Assembly (NCBI RefSeq): GCF_900100395.1
Contig: NZ_FNFB01000017.1
Coordinates: 62,001-126,000 of the forward strand
Length of the DNA: 64,000 nt
From: Nonomuraea maritima
GTDB lineage: Bacteria; Actinomycetota; Actinomycetes; Streptosporangiales; Streptosporangiaceae
Direction of reading: 5' to 3'
Shown in pieces: positions 41,173 to 49,781 of the stretch (position 1 is its first letter; the number at the start of each line of letters is the position of its first letter). Position numbers and translations under genes: made by a program. The notes beneath the pieces are model-generated. The model did no database searches. It had not been told where the DNA came from and worked only from the letters and a program-made list of their open reading frames with translations.

Positions 41173-44100
41173 TCAGGACAGGTCGGCTTCGGCCAGGAGG
41201 AGGGGGACGGCGGTCGGGTCGCGGAGCAGAGCGGCTACGGCGAGACGGTCGTTCCACTGCCCGGTCGCCCAGGCCAGCCCGCGGGCCAGACCGTCGACGC
41301 CCGTGCAGTGCACCGACCCCTCGAAGTAGCGCCACGCGCACTCCACGCCGTCGACCAGCAACTTCTCGTGCTCGACGTACGTCTCGGGCGCGGTGGGCAG
41401 CAGCGACCGCACCTCGGGCGGCACCGGCCGAACGACCCCCTCGGACGTGACCTCACCGGAGGCGAGTTCACCGGCGAGCGGCAGGTCGAGCAGCTCCGAC
41501 AGCGACTCGGCCAGGTCGTACGGGGCCAGCACCAACGGCCGGTCGGTGACGAGCTGCAGCAGGTCGGGTGCCTCGACCACGACCACGTCGTCGGCCGCCG
41601 CCACCACGATCGAGCCGCCCAGCACCGCCCGCACCCGCGACGGCGGCGCGACCCGCGACGGGTCGACGGCGGCCAGCGCGACCCACAGTGCGCGCAGCTG
41701 AGCACGGTCGACCTCGACCGACTCGTCGGCCATCAGGTCGAGCAGCTCCTCCGGCCCCCCGTGGGAGGCCAGCAGCTCCGCCAGCGTCGTACGGACGCCG
41801 AGCATCGACAGCGCCGCCGGGTCGAGCCCCGCGGGCGCGTCGGCGTACAGGCCCTGCAGCAGCGGGTCGGCCCCGGGCAGCCGCAGCTCGCGCGGCATGC
41901 GCCCGCCGAGCACCGGATGGTGGGCCAGCCACCACGCGGTGTAGGACGGCACCTCGACCCCCTCCACCCGCAGCGGGTGGAGGGCCGCGCGCAGCGGCGG
42001 CCGGGTGAGCAGCTCCAGCGCGGCCGGCCAGTCGGCCACGAGGTCGAGGTCGCGCACCGCCGTGAACTCGGCCACCATCGGCGGCACGTCGAGCTCGGGC
42101 AGCAGGTCGAGGACGTGGTCGAGCCAGGCGGCCTCGCCGTCGAGGTCGTGGTCGCACTCGTCGGGGTCGAGCAGCACGTCGGCCTCGTGCACCATCGCGA
42201 ACCCGTCGAGCACCCCTGCGGCGGCCAGCACCCGCGCGCCGTAGGTCTCCTCCAGCTCCGAGGACGCCACCCCGAGATGCGTGTCGGCCTCGAGCAGCCC
42301 GGCCAGCGCGCCGTCGGCCAGCATGAGCTCACCGGCGGGATAGAGCTCGCCGTCGGCGCCGGGCAGCGCCAGCTCGGCCAGCCACGGGGCCTCGCCGGGA
42401 GCCAGCCCCGCCGCGTCGACCAGCGACAGCACCGCCCGCGCCACCGGCTCAGGGTCGGGGCTGTCGAGCGACTGCGCCACCGCGGCCTTGGTCAGCGGGT
42501 CGTCGAGGATCGTGCGGGGCGTGGCCTCCGCGGCGCCGAGGCGCAGCAGCGCGGGATGGGCCGCCTCCGGGTGCACGATGCGCAGCCCGAGCGGCGTCAG
42601 GTCGAGGTTCGCGCCGCCGTCGGTCAGGATGAGCGTGCCGCGCGGCCCGCGTACGAGCCGGCCGTCGGTCAGGGGGACGGGCAGCGCGCCGAGAGACTCG
42701 GGGTCGTCGGCGGGCAGCACGTCGTAGAGCGCGCGCCACCACGCCGGCTCGCGCCCCTCGACGGCCTCGCCCGACAGCAGGTCGACCAGGTCGGCCAGCT
42801 CGACCCGGCGCACGCCCAGCGCGGTCATCGCGGGGCTGCGGGCGGGCCAGCCCGCCGGCAGGAGCCCGGGGACGAAACCGGCCACGGCCTCGACGAGCTC
42901 GGCCGTGGCGGACGCCACCACGGCCGCCTCACGGCCCGTGACGACCCAGCCGTCGCTGTCTGGCTCGGTCGCCGGCGGCTCGACCAGCCACTCGGCGTCG
43001 GGCTCGAACACCGGCGCATCGGCGAACGACGGCGTCCGTACGGCGGGGGCGGGCGCCGAGACCGCGGGCAGCAGCGGCGTGCCGGGAAGCCGTTCGAGGA
43101 TCGCGCGCCGGATGGCGGCGTCGAGCTCGCCCTTGCCCAGCAGGGACGGCACGAGGTCGAGCAGCTTCGGCGTGCGGGGCAGCTCGCGAAGCAGCCTGAC
43201 GTAGGCGTCGGCGGCCCGCTCGACCAGGAAGTCGGCGAGCGGCCCCTTGGCGACGTGGCGCCGGTCGGTGGCCATCGGGAACGACGCGATCAGCAGCGCG
43301 GGCAGGTCGAGAGCCTCGTCGCTGGGCGTGGGCGCGTGCACCACCGGCGGCACGGTGCCGGGCAGCGGCCCCGGCTCGCCGGTGCCGGTGACGGGCACCG
43401 CCCAGCGCAGCGACCAGTAGGGACGCGCCCGCTCCTCGGTGGGCCGGTCGGCGAAGAGCCGGCTCACCTCGTCGGGGGTGAACCCGCCGGACTCGGACAC
43501 GACGTGCCAGCCGTCGCCGACCACCGTACGGGTCTCGCCGTCGACGTCGATCTCGATGGCCTCGAGCGCGGGAAGGCCGATCAGCAGCGCGGGGCTGGTC
43601 TCGGCCAGCAGGCGCCGTACCGACTCGACCGCGGCCGCGTCGCGCAGCGGGAGCCGGACGATCGTGTCGAGCCCCTCGGGCACGTCGATGGGCGGCGGCT
43701 CGTCGAACGGCAGCCGCAGCAGCGGCACGTGCCCGCCGCGACCGGTCAGCTCGCCCGCGAGCTGGGGGATCTCGGCGACGAGCGCCGCCGTCTCGGTACG
43801 GGACCAGCGGACGCCTCCCACGCCGCGCGAACCGATGGACGGCGCGTCGCAGACCGACACGACGGCCGCGAAGCCGACGCCGAACCGGCCGGCGGCGCCG
43901 GCCTCGTCACGCTTGCCGGACGCCCGCAGCGTGGACAGGCTCTCCACACCGGTGGCGTCGAGCGCGGCGCCGGTGTTGGCGGCGGTCAGCATGTCGCCCC
44001 GCAGCGTCAGCCGCAGCACCCCTGGCACACCCGCCCGCAGGGCCGCGTCGGCGGCGTTCTGCGCGAGCTCGACGATCAGCCGGTCGCGGTAACCGCCGAG

Positions 44101-44208
44101 CGCGAAGTCCTCCTCCGCGTTGGCGTCTTCGCGGAACCTGGCGGGCGACGCCGTCCACGCCGCGAGGACGGCTGCTCGCATCCGGTCGGTGCCGTAGGTG
44201 TCGCTCAT
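41173..44208 (-). CDS. large sacsin-like HSP90-fold (GHKL) ATPase domain protein
   Basis: 1011 residues. The N-terminal 250 residues are a GHKL ATPase: LIVELAQNAADAALRAGVPG (ExxxN box), TAANTGAALDATGVESLSTLRASGKRD and AGRFGVGFAAVVSVCDAP (glycine lid), arranged as in the sacsin/HSP90-like N-domain. The remaining 750 residues are alpha/beta, Ala/Leu/Glu-rich and without known motifs. There is no signal peptide or membrane helix. The protein is conserved next to DUF3027 in actinomycetes, the gene just upstream here (204-bp gap). A chaperone-like role is inferred only from the fold. No cofactor or partner is known to me. Confidence 0.85.
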   Translation of the reverse strand: MSDTYGTDRMRAAVLAAWTASPARFREDANAEEDFALGGYRDRLIVELAQNAADAALRAGVPGVLRLTLRGDMLTAANTGAALDATGVESLSTLRASGKRDEAGAAGRFGVGFAAVVSVCDAPSIGSRGVGGVRWSRTETAALVAEIPQLAGELTGRGGHVPLLRLPFDEPPPIDVPEGLDTIVRLPLRDAAAVESVRRLLAETSPALLIGLPALEAIEIDVDGETRTVVGDGWHVVSESGGFTPDEVSRLFADRPTEERARPYWSLRWAVPVTGTGEPGPLPGTVPPVVHAPTPSDEALDLPALLIASFPMATDRRHVAKGPLADFLVERAADAYVRLLRELPRTPKLLDLVPSLLGKGELDAAIRRAILERLPGTPLLPAVSAPAPAVRTPSFADAPVFEPDAEWLVEPPATEPDSDGWVVTGREAAVVASATAELVEAVAGFVPGLLPAGWPARSPAMTALGVRRVELADLVDLLSGEAVEGREPAWWRALYDVLPADDPESLGALPVPLTDGRLVRGPRGTLILTDGGANLDLTPLGLRIVHPEAAHPALLRLGAAEATPRTILDDPLTKAAVAQSLDSPDPEPVARAVLSLVDAAGLAPGEAPWLAELALPGADGELYPAGELMLADGALAGLLEADTHLGVASSELEETYGARVLAAAGVLDGFAMVHEADVLLDPDECDHDLDGEAAWLDHVLDLLPELDVPPMVAEFTAVRDLDLVADWPAALELLTRPPLRAALHPLRVEGVEVPSYTAWWLAHHPVLGGRMPRELRLPGADPLLQGLYADAPAGLDPAALSMLGVRTTLAELLASHGGPEELLDLMADESVEVDRAQLRALWVALAAVDPSRVAPPSRVRAVLGGSIVVAAADDVVVVEAPDLLQLVTDRPLVLAPYDLAESLSELLDLPLAGELASGEVTSEGVVRPVPPEVRSLLPTAPETYVEHEKLLVDGVECAWRYFEGSVHCTGVDGLARGLAWATGQWNDRLAVAALLRDPTAVPLLLAEADLS

Positions 44209-44412
44209 CTATCACGATCCCGGTTTGTGGTTGAGGGGCCACCGTAGGCTAGCGGCCTTCACCGACATTCACCGTGCTCTCGAGAGGAAGCCCGCCGCCC
44301 TGCGCCGAGGGGAGAGAACCGCCGCCCGCGCGGCGGAATTCCCAGGGACGACGGCACGCCCGTCACGCCCGCCGCGCCGCATGGGGCGACGGGCCGCGAC
44401 GGGCCGCGAGAA

Positions 44413-45210
44413 TCAGGAGTGGCCGAGCTCTTCCGAGGCGGACGCGTCGACCGAGCCCTCCTCCTCCATCAGGTCGTAGCCGAGGTCGTCGAGGATCGGG
44501 ATGGCCTGCTCCACGGGCGGCGGCAGCACGGCGGCCTCGGAGTGGGCGCCGCAACCGTGGTCGGCGGCCACCACCTTGCCGTCGTCGGGGGCGTACTCGT
44601 TAGTGCAGACCCCGAACATCTGCCGCAAGCTGCCCGCGAGCTGCCAGTAGAAGCCGCAGGTGGAGCATTGCGCGGGAGCGGCGTGTGCGATCGGTGTGTG
44701 CGGCCCGTGCTCGCCCGAGTGCCAGCGCCTGGCCGCTCGGTCCTTGCCGATGGCCGAGAGCACACGGGCCCGGCCCAGGCCGTACTCGAAAAGCGTCTGT
44801 CGCTCGGCGTCGTCGGCGGCGTCGGTGAAGCCGGGGACGAGCCTGTCGTCGTCTTCGGGGGACGGCAGCAGGTCGCCCACCCCGAGGTCGCCGGGGCGAA
44901 GGCGTTCGCTCCACGGCAGCCACTCCGGGGCCAGCAGCGCGCCCGTGCCGGGCAGCAGGACCGCCTCGCTGACCGTCACCTTCTTCGCGCGCGAGGCACG
45001 CGTGACGGTGACGGCCCATCGCCAACCGTGGTAGGCACGGTCGAGGCAGGCGAAGTAGTGGGTGACGATCCGGTCGCCTTCGCTCTCATGACCGAGGTGC
45101 TCGCCGGGCTCGCCGGGACGCGCCAGCTCCTCGGCCGCGGCACGCGCCAGATCGACCGCGGCGACACAGGCCTGGTCGGGAGCGGAGACGCGGGCCCTGG
45201 TGCGGCTCAT
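44413..45210 (-). CDS. DUF3027 protein with Cys cluster
   Basis: 265 residues. Recognised as DUF3027: VDLARAAAEELARPGEPGEHLGHESEGDRIVTHYFACLDRAYHGWRWAVTV is typical. A possible metal site is CSTCGFYWQLAGSLRQMFGVC, followed by NEYAPDDGKVVAADHGCGAHSEA, giving four or five Cys with nearby His. The acidic C-terminus (DLMEEEGSVDASASEELGHS) is usual. Cytoplasmic. It is co-oriented upstream of the sacsin-like ATPase, and the pair probably works together, but the function is unknown. Confidence 0.87.
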   Translation of the reverse strand: MSRTRARVSAPDQACVAAVDLARAAAEELARPGEPGEHLGHESEGDRIVTHYFACLDRAYHGWRWAVTVTRASRAKKVTVSEAVLLPGTGALLAPEWLPWSERLRPGDLGVGDLLPSPEDDDRLVPGFTDAADDAERQTLFEYGLGRARVLSAIGKDRAARRWHSGEHGPHTPIAHAAPAQCSTCGFYWQLAGSLRQMFGVCTNEYAPDDGKVVAADHGCGAHSEAAVLPPPVEQAIPILDDLGYDLMEEEGSVDASASEELGHS

Positions 45211-45475
45211 CGGCCAGCCTCCGCCGAAAGGTGCTGTTCGCTCACACTTCATTCTCACCCATGCGGGGACCTGCAAGGGCCGACAACCGCAGATAGCCCA
45301 AGGCGCGGCACAGGAATTCCCGCACGGTCGACCCCGGAGCGCCCGCGTCAGAAGCACAGGCAACCCCTGCACCACGTACAAGAAGCGCACGGATCCCGTA
45401 CGTCGGACATGGAAAGCGCACACGACCCAGAATCCCCCGCGGGCAGCGCGTACGAATCGGGTAAGACTGGTAGGC

Positions 45476-46981
45476 GTGGAGGGCGGTTGGGAGCGGGCGC
45501 GGGAGATCTCCCGCCGGGTGGCGCGCGGCGCCGCCGACGCCGGGCGCGCCGGCGTGCGCGCCGGGAAGGCCACGGCTGACGGCACGACCAGAGCGACCAG
45601 GGCCACCGCCACCGGCGTCAAGAAGGTCGGCCGCGCCACGCGCAGGCTCACCCACGCCAACGGCGCCGACCGCACCGGGCTCGGCCGGCTGATCGAGCTG
45701 TCGGCCGGCAACAGCGCCGGCGACGCCCTGGTGACGGTGGCGCTGGCGAGCACGGTGTTCTTCGGCGTGCCGGTCGGCGAGGCACGCGGGTCCGTCGCTC
45801 TCTACCTGGTCATCACGATGGTGCCGTTCGCGCTGCTCGCGCCGTTCGTCGGGCCGATCCTCGACCGCTTCAGGTCGGGCCGCCGCTACGTGATGGCGGG
45901 CACGCTGTTCGGGCGCGGCCTGCTGTGCTTCGCGATGGCGGCGGCCGTGGGGCCGGGCGACCTGCCGACGCTCTTCATCGGGGCGCTCGGCGTGCTGGTG
46001 CTGTCGAAGGCGTACAACGTGTCGCGGGCGGCGATCATGCCGAGCGTGCTGCCCGCCGACATCACGCTCGTGTCGGCGAACGCGCGGGTGGCGCTGTTCA
46101 CGCTGGTCTCGGCCGGCGTGCTGGTGCCGGTCGGCGCGGGGCTGACCGCGTGGCTGGGCAGCGCCGCCGTGCTGCGCGTCGCGATGGTGGCGTTCCTGCT
46201 GCTGGGCGTCGTCGCCGTACGCCTGCCGCGCCACATCGACTCCCCCGACCTGGAGGAGGACGGCGCGGCGCCGCGCTGGCGCACCCTGCTCAAGGTGGGC
46301 CCGACCGTGGCCGAGGCGGTGTGGGCCAACGTGGCGATCCGGGTCTTCTCCGGCTTCCTGCTGTTCTTCCTGCTGTTCCTGGTGCAGGATCGCGCGGTGC
46401 CGTGGCTCGCCGCAGGTCCGGCGCTCGACCCGCTCTTCGACATCCCCCGGACGATCGCGCTGCTCGCGGGCGCGGCCGGGCTGGGCGGCCTGCTGGGCGC
46501 CGTCGCCGCCAACTGGACGCGCAACCACGCCCCGCAGCTCCTCGTGCTCGTCACGCTGGCCGTCACCGCCACGACCACCGTGGTCACCGCGATCGTCTTC
46601 GGCGTGTGGACGGCTCTTGCGATCTCGCTGGTCACGGCGTTCGCGCAGGAGCTCGGCAAGCTGGCGCTCGACGCGATCGTGCAGCGGGAGATCGGCGAGG
46701 AGGTGCGTTCGTCGACGTTCGGGGTGGTCGAGGCGGTGCTGCAGCTGGCGTGGGTGACGGGCGGCCTGATCGGGCTGGTGCTGTCGCTCACCCGCAGCCA
46801 CGCTCCCGGCCTGGTCACGCTGTCCGTCGCCCTGATCGCGGTGTTCGGCTGGCTGCTGGTGTCGCGCCGCCGGCGCGTACGTGCCGCAGAGGACAGGCTC
46901 CGCCGCGGGGGCTCCGGCGTCGCCGACCAGCGCGTGGAGACCATCGACTCCACCAAACCGCTCACCAATCCGAACGCCTGA
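45476..46981 (+). CDS. MFS transporter with long N-terminal cytoplasmic extension
   Basis: 501 residues from a GTG at 45476. The first 65 residues are a hydrophilic, Ala/Arg/Thr-rich, probably helical extension (WERAREISRRVARGAADAGRAG). The transporter body has VALYLVITMVPFALLAPFVGPILDRFRSGRRYVMAGTL (loop 2-3 DRFRSGRR), LSKAYNVSRAAIMPSVLPADITLVSANAR and LALDAIVQREIGEEVRSSTFGVVEAVLQLAWV. This MFS type is normally next to DUF3027 in actinomycetes. Divergent from DUF3027 across about 265 bp that hold nothing else visible. Substrate unknown. Confidence 0.85.
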   Translation: MEGGWERAREISRRVARGAADAGRAGVRAGKATADGTTRATRATATGVKKVGRATRRLTHANGADRTGLGRLIELSAGNSAGDALVTVALASTVFFGVPVGEARGSVALYLVITMVPFALLAPFVGPILDRFRSGRRYVMAGTLFGRGLLCFAMAAAVGPGDLPTLFIGALGVLVLSKAYNVSRAAIMPSVLPADITLVSANARVALFTLVSAGVLVPVGAGLTAWLGSAAVLRVAMVAFLLLGVVAVRLPRHIDSPDLEEDGAAPRWRTLLKVGPTVAEAVWANVAIRVFSGFLLFFLLFLVQDRAVPWLAAGPALDPLFDIPRTIALLAGAAGLGGLLGAVAANWTRNHAPQLLVLVTLAVTATTTVVTAIVFGVWTALAISLVTAFAQELGKLALDAIVQREIGEEVRSSTFGVVEAVLQLAWVTGGLIGLVLSLTRSHAPGLVTLSVALIAVFGWLLVSRRRRVRAAEDRLRRGGSGVADQRVETIDSTKPLTNPNA

Positions 46982-46993
46982 CCACAGAAAAGC

Positions 46994-47029
46994 CGCGTCC
47001 GCCGCGCGGGGGTTCGCACGGCGGACGCG
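46994..47029. terminator. bidirectional terminator between MFS and cold-shock genes
   Basis: Perfect 11-bp stem CGCGTCCGCCG / CGGCGGACGCG with a 14-nt loop, between convergent genes. Confidence 0.7.
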
Positions 47030-47058
47030 ACAGCGAAAGCTTGATCGGGGGACGGGGG

Positions 47059-47454
47059 TCAGACGTCCAGGTCGTCGGCTACGGCGCGCAGGACCTGGGC
47101 GATCTTCTTGGCGTGGGCGGCGTCGGGGTGCTTGCCGCGCCGGTAGGACTCGGAGACGCCGTCGAGGAGTTTGATGAGGTCTTCGACGATGACCACCATC
47201 TCATCCGGCTTCTTCCGCTTGCCCTTGGGCTTGACCTTGGCCAGCGTCGGGGGCTGTTCCAGAATTCTGACGGACAGGGCCTGCTGGCCCCGGCGGCCTT
47301 CCGCGACTCCGAACTCCACCTTCTGGCCGGGCTTGAGCGGGCCCGCACCTGAGGGCAGCGCGGATGAATGCACGAAGACCTCACCGCCGTCGTCGCGGGT
47401 GAGAAAGCCGAAACCCTTGTCGGCGTCGTACCACTTGACCTTGCCACTCGGCAC
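47059..47454 (-). CDS. extended cold-shock-domain protein
   Basis: 131 residues. Residues 1-67 are a cold-shock domain: SGKVKWYDADKGFGFLTRDDGGEVFVHSSAL carries RNP1 (KGFGFL) and RNP2 (VFVHSS). A basic linker (KVKPKGKRKKPDE) and a helical C-terminal region of about 55 residues (MVVIVEDLIKLLDGVSESYRRGKHPDAAHAKKIAQVLRAVADDL, in part) follow. This is about twice the length of CspA and is a standard actinomycete form. Nucleic-acid binding is expected; the tail may mediate oligomers. Divergent from the upstream HAD gene's 3' end; not obviously co-transcribed. Confidence 0.92.
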   Translation of the reverse strand: MPSGKVKWYDADKGFGFLTRDDGGEVFVHSSALPSGAGPLKPGQKVEFGVAEGRRGQQALSVRILEQPPTLAKVKPKGKRKKPDEMVVIVEDLIKLLDGVSESYRRGKHPDAAHAKKIAQVLRAVADDLDV

Positions 47455-47547
47455 AGGACGACCTCGTTCAAACAGTCGAAAAGAAGGACGGATGGATGTA
47501 GGTTATGCCCCGCGCAGCGCGAGGGCGACCGGGTAATTGCCGGAGAA

Positions 47548-48165
47548 TTACCGGCCCTCCAAGGGGTCACGCCAGGTGGTGAACCAGGCGGCGAATTCGG
47601 TCAGGTCGGACAGCGTCACATCCGCTCCGTGATCACGCAGCTCTCCCACCGTGTAAGGGCCGGTCGCAACTGTCACGCTCACGGCGCCGCCCGCGCGCGC
47701 CGCTTCGATGTCCGCGACATGGTCACCAACATAAGCGGATGCGCCGAAGCGCGCGAGTGCTGATCCTTTGTCGGCACCGAAGAGGGAACCGACCACTTCG
47801 TCCACGTCCAGGCCGAGCGCCGCGACCGTGCCCTTCGCGTCGCGGACGTTCTTGCCGGTCACGACGATCACGCGGCCGCCGGCCCGCCGGACGGCGTCGA
47901 TCGCCTCGTGCGCGCCGTCCATGGCGGTATGCACCGGCACTCCCTTTTCCGGATATATCTGCCTATAGAGGTCAGCGGCCGCCGGTACCTCATCGGCGGG
48001 CAACCAGTTGGCCAGCTCGGTCTCCAACGGCGGGCCCAACCGCCGGACGATGGCGGCACTGTCAAATGGCACGCCCAATCGCACGGCGAGCTCGTCGTAA
48101 ACCGCCGCGATCCCGGAGCGAGTGTCCGCCAAAGTCATGTCCAGGTCGAATCCCACCGAAGTCAT
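47548..48165 (-). CDS. HAD-superfamily hydrolase
   Basis: 205 residues. Motif I VGFDLDMTLADTR has the DxDxT nucleophile, motif II is VIVVTGKN, motif III Lys is in ADKGSALARF, and motif IV is AYVGDHVADIEAARAGG. The cap is a small helical C1 insertion (ETELANWLPADEVPAAADLYRQIY). Phosphoglycolate phosphatase-like in organisation, but the substrate is unproven. Start ATG 48165; the preceding GTG at 48168 is equally possible, and neither has a clear ribosome binding site. Confidence 0.9.
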   Translation of the reverse strand: MTSVGFDLDMTLADTRSGIAAVYDELAVRLGVPFDSAAIVRRLGPPLETELANWLPADEVPAAADLYRQIYPEKGVPVHTAMDGAHEAIDAVRRAGGRVIVVTGKNVRDAKGTVAALGLDVDEVVGSLFGADKGSALARFGASAYVGDHVADIEAARAGGAVSVTVATGPYTVGELRDHGADVTLSDLTEFAAWFTTWRDPLEGR

Positions 48166-48361
48166 CACGGTAGAAGCATGCCAAACAGGCCTCTCACCTG
48201 CGTAACCGGGATTGTTGCTCAGGAAAGGGGAAGGAAAGGAATTACTCCCCAGAGAGCGCCGAACTTCACCAGACCGGCAGGCAGGCTCCGCCGCCCGCGT
48301 CCCGGGAGCCCGCGCGGTGGCGCCGATCCGTACCGACTAATCTCCTCACGGAGGTATCAGC

Positions 48362-48985
48362 GTGGACATGAGCAGATCGACCCGTGAGCGGATCATCGAC
48401 GAGGCCCTGCGGCTGTTCGCCGAGCGCGGGTACGCCGCCACGTCCGTGGCCGAGATCGAGGCCGCCTCCGGGCTGTCCCCCGGCGCAGGGGGCCTCTACC
48501 GGCACTTCAAGTCCAAGTACGAGGTGCTCGCCGCGGCGATCAACGAGCACGCCGCCCGCACCCGGGTCCAGGTTGCCGCGAGCCTCGCCGAGCTCAACGC
48601 CATGGAGTCGTCGGTGGCCCTCGAGGAGCGGCTCGCGCACGTGTGCCGCGCCGGGCTCGCGAAGGTCCGCGAGGAGTCGGAGCTCACCCGGGTCTTCTTC
48701 CGCGACCTGAGCCAGTTCCCCGAACTGGTCACCGTCGTACGCCAGGGGCTGCTCCAGCCGATGTTCGACGCCATCGTCACCTGGTTCCAGCGCCAGCCCG
48801 AGTACCGCGACGCCGACCTCGACTGGACGGGCGTCGCCGCCGTGCTCGGCGGCTCGGTGGTGCACTACCGGCTGTTCCAGGAGACGGTGGGCGAGATGCC
48901 GGGGTACGCGGAGAAGGACGCGTTCGTCGCCGCCTGGGTACGCCTGGCCGTCGGCCTGCTGCCTGCCCCCGCCCCGGTCAGCTGA
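48362..48985 (+). CDS. TetR-family transcriptional regulator
   Basis: 207 residues. HTH: TRERIIDEALRLFAERGYAATSVAEIEAASGLSPGAGGLYRHFKSKYEVL. The helical ligand domain contains ELTRVFFRDLSQFPELVTVVRQGLLQPMFDAIVTWFQRQ. The GTG at 48362 has GGAGG (48350-48354) at 7 nt; the ATG at 48368 is less well placed. It overlaps the 3' end of the convergent membrane protein gene by 8 bp. Target unknown. Confidence 0.9.
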   Translation: MDMSRSTRERIIDEALRLFAERGYAATSVAEIEAASGLSPGAGGLYRHFKSKYEVLAAAINEHAARTRVQVAASLAELNAMESSVALEERLAHVCRAGLAKVREESELTRVFFRDLSQFPELVTVVRQGLLQPMFDAIVTWFQRQPEYRDADLDWTGVAAVLGGSVVHYRLFQETVGEMPGYAEKDAFVAAWVRLAVGLLPAPAPVS

Positions 48986-49745
48986 CGACGAGCAGCCGGT
49001 AGCCCAGCCAGACGACGCCGAGCACCGTACCGATCATGAACATCGTGCCGCTGACGTCGAAGAACTGTCTGACCAACTCCCCCAGCCCGGCGTCCGCCCC
49101 CACGCGGAGACCACCGACGATCACCCCGCCCGCCGTGTAGCCGACGATCGGCGCGCCGATCCCAACGATGCGTTCCCCCATCTGCCAGCTCTCGCCGAAC
49201 AGCACCAGCACCGAGCCCGCCGCCCACACCACCAGCGGCACCGGGAAGATCGCCAGCGACGGCGGCTCGAACGGCACCAGCAGCGCCGCCACCACCAGGA
49301 CCACGAGCGCCGCCACCTCGCGCGGATGCTCCATGACGAGGGTCCCGCCACCCGCGCCCCGCGAAACGCCCGCGGCCTGCACGACGCCCGCGGGCCGCGC
49401 CACCCCCGCCCCCCTCGCCACCGCGCCTCCGACGCGTGTGGGCGGCCACTCTCGCGTGGGCGGCCCCTCCAGCGTGGGCGGCCTTTCGCGTACGGGCCCC
49501 TTCGTGGGGACGCCCGCCTCGGCCAGCCTGCGTGCCTCGCGTTCGACCAGCGCCACCGGGTCGCCGAACCCGGCGAGCACCTTGGCCGTCTCGCGCAGGC
49601 TCTCCCGTCCGCGCCGCTCCTCCTCGATCCGGGCCCGCAGCCGCCGCGCGAAGGCGAGCCGCTGATCGGACCGGAGCACGCCGTGGGCGGCGTCCGCCGC
49701 CCTGGAGACGTAGTTCAGCACGAGCTGGTCCGCGCGCTCTGTCAC
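48978..49745 (-). CDS. membrane protein with N-terminal cytoplasmic helical domain
   Basis: About 255 residues from GTG 49745 (VTERADQLVLNYVSRAADAAHGVLRSDQRLAFARRLRARIEEE). This N-domain resembles the 'permease prefix'-type helical domain found before membrane segments in actinomycete proteins. Four short Pro-rich units follow (PPTLEG, PPTREW, PPTRVG), then a Gly/Ala linker and about four membrane helices (EVAALVVLVVAALLVPF; PLVVWAAGSVLVLF; VGYTAGGVIVGGL; MFMIGTVLGVVWLGYRLLVV). An ATG at 49778 would put the two divergent starts 3 bp apart. Function unknown. Confidence 0.75.
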   Translation of the reverse strand: MTERADQLVLNYVSRAADAAHGVLRSDQRLAFARRLRARIEEERRGRESLRETAKVLAGFGDPVALVEREARRLAEAGVPTKGPVRERPPTLEGPPTREWPPTRVGGAVARGAGVARPAGVVQAAGVSRGAGGGTLVMEHPREVAALVVLVVAALLVPFEPPSLAIFPVPLVVWAAGSVLVLFGESWQMGERIVGIGAPIVGYTAGGVIVGGLRVGADAGLGELVRQFFDVSGTMFMIGTVLGVVWLGYRLLVVS

Positions 49746-49781
49746 GTCACGCAATGCTGCCTCAATCAGCTGGGACATACC

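Noticed and set aside
40661..41329. Frame with CPWCGALARCCLC, resembling a zinc ribbon
   Set aside because: Isolated Cys pairs in a repeat-rich spacer; the rest of the frame is Pro/Arg shadow sequence and runs antisense into the ATPase gene.
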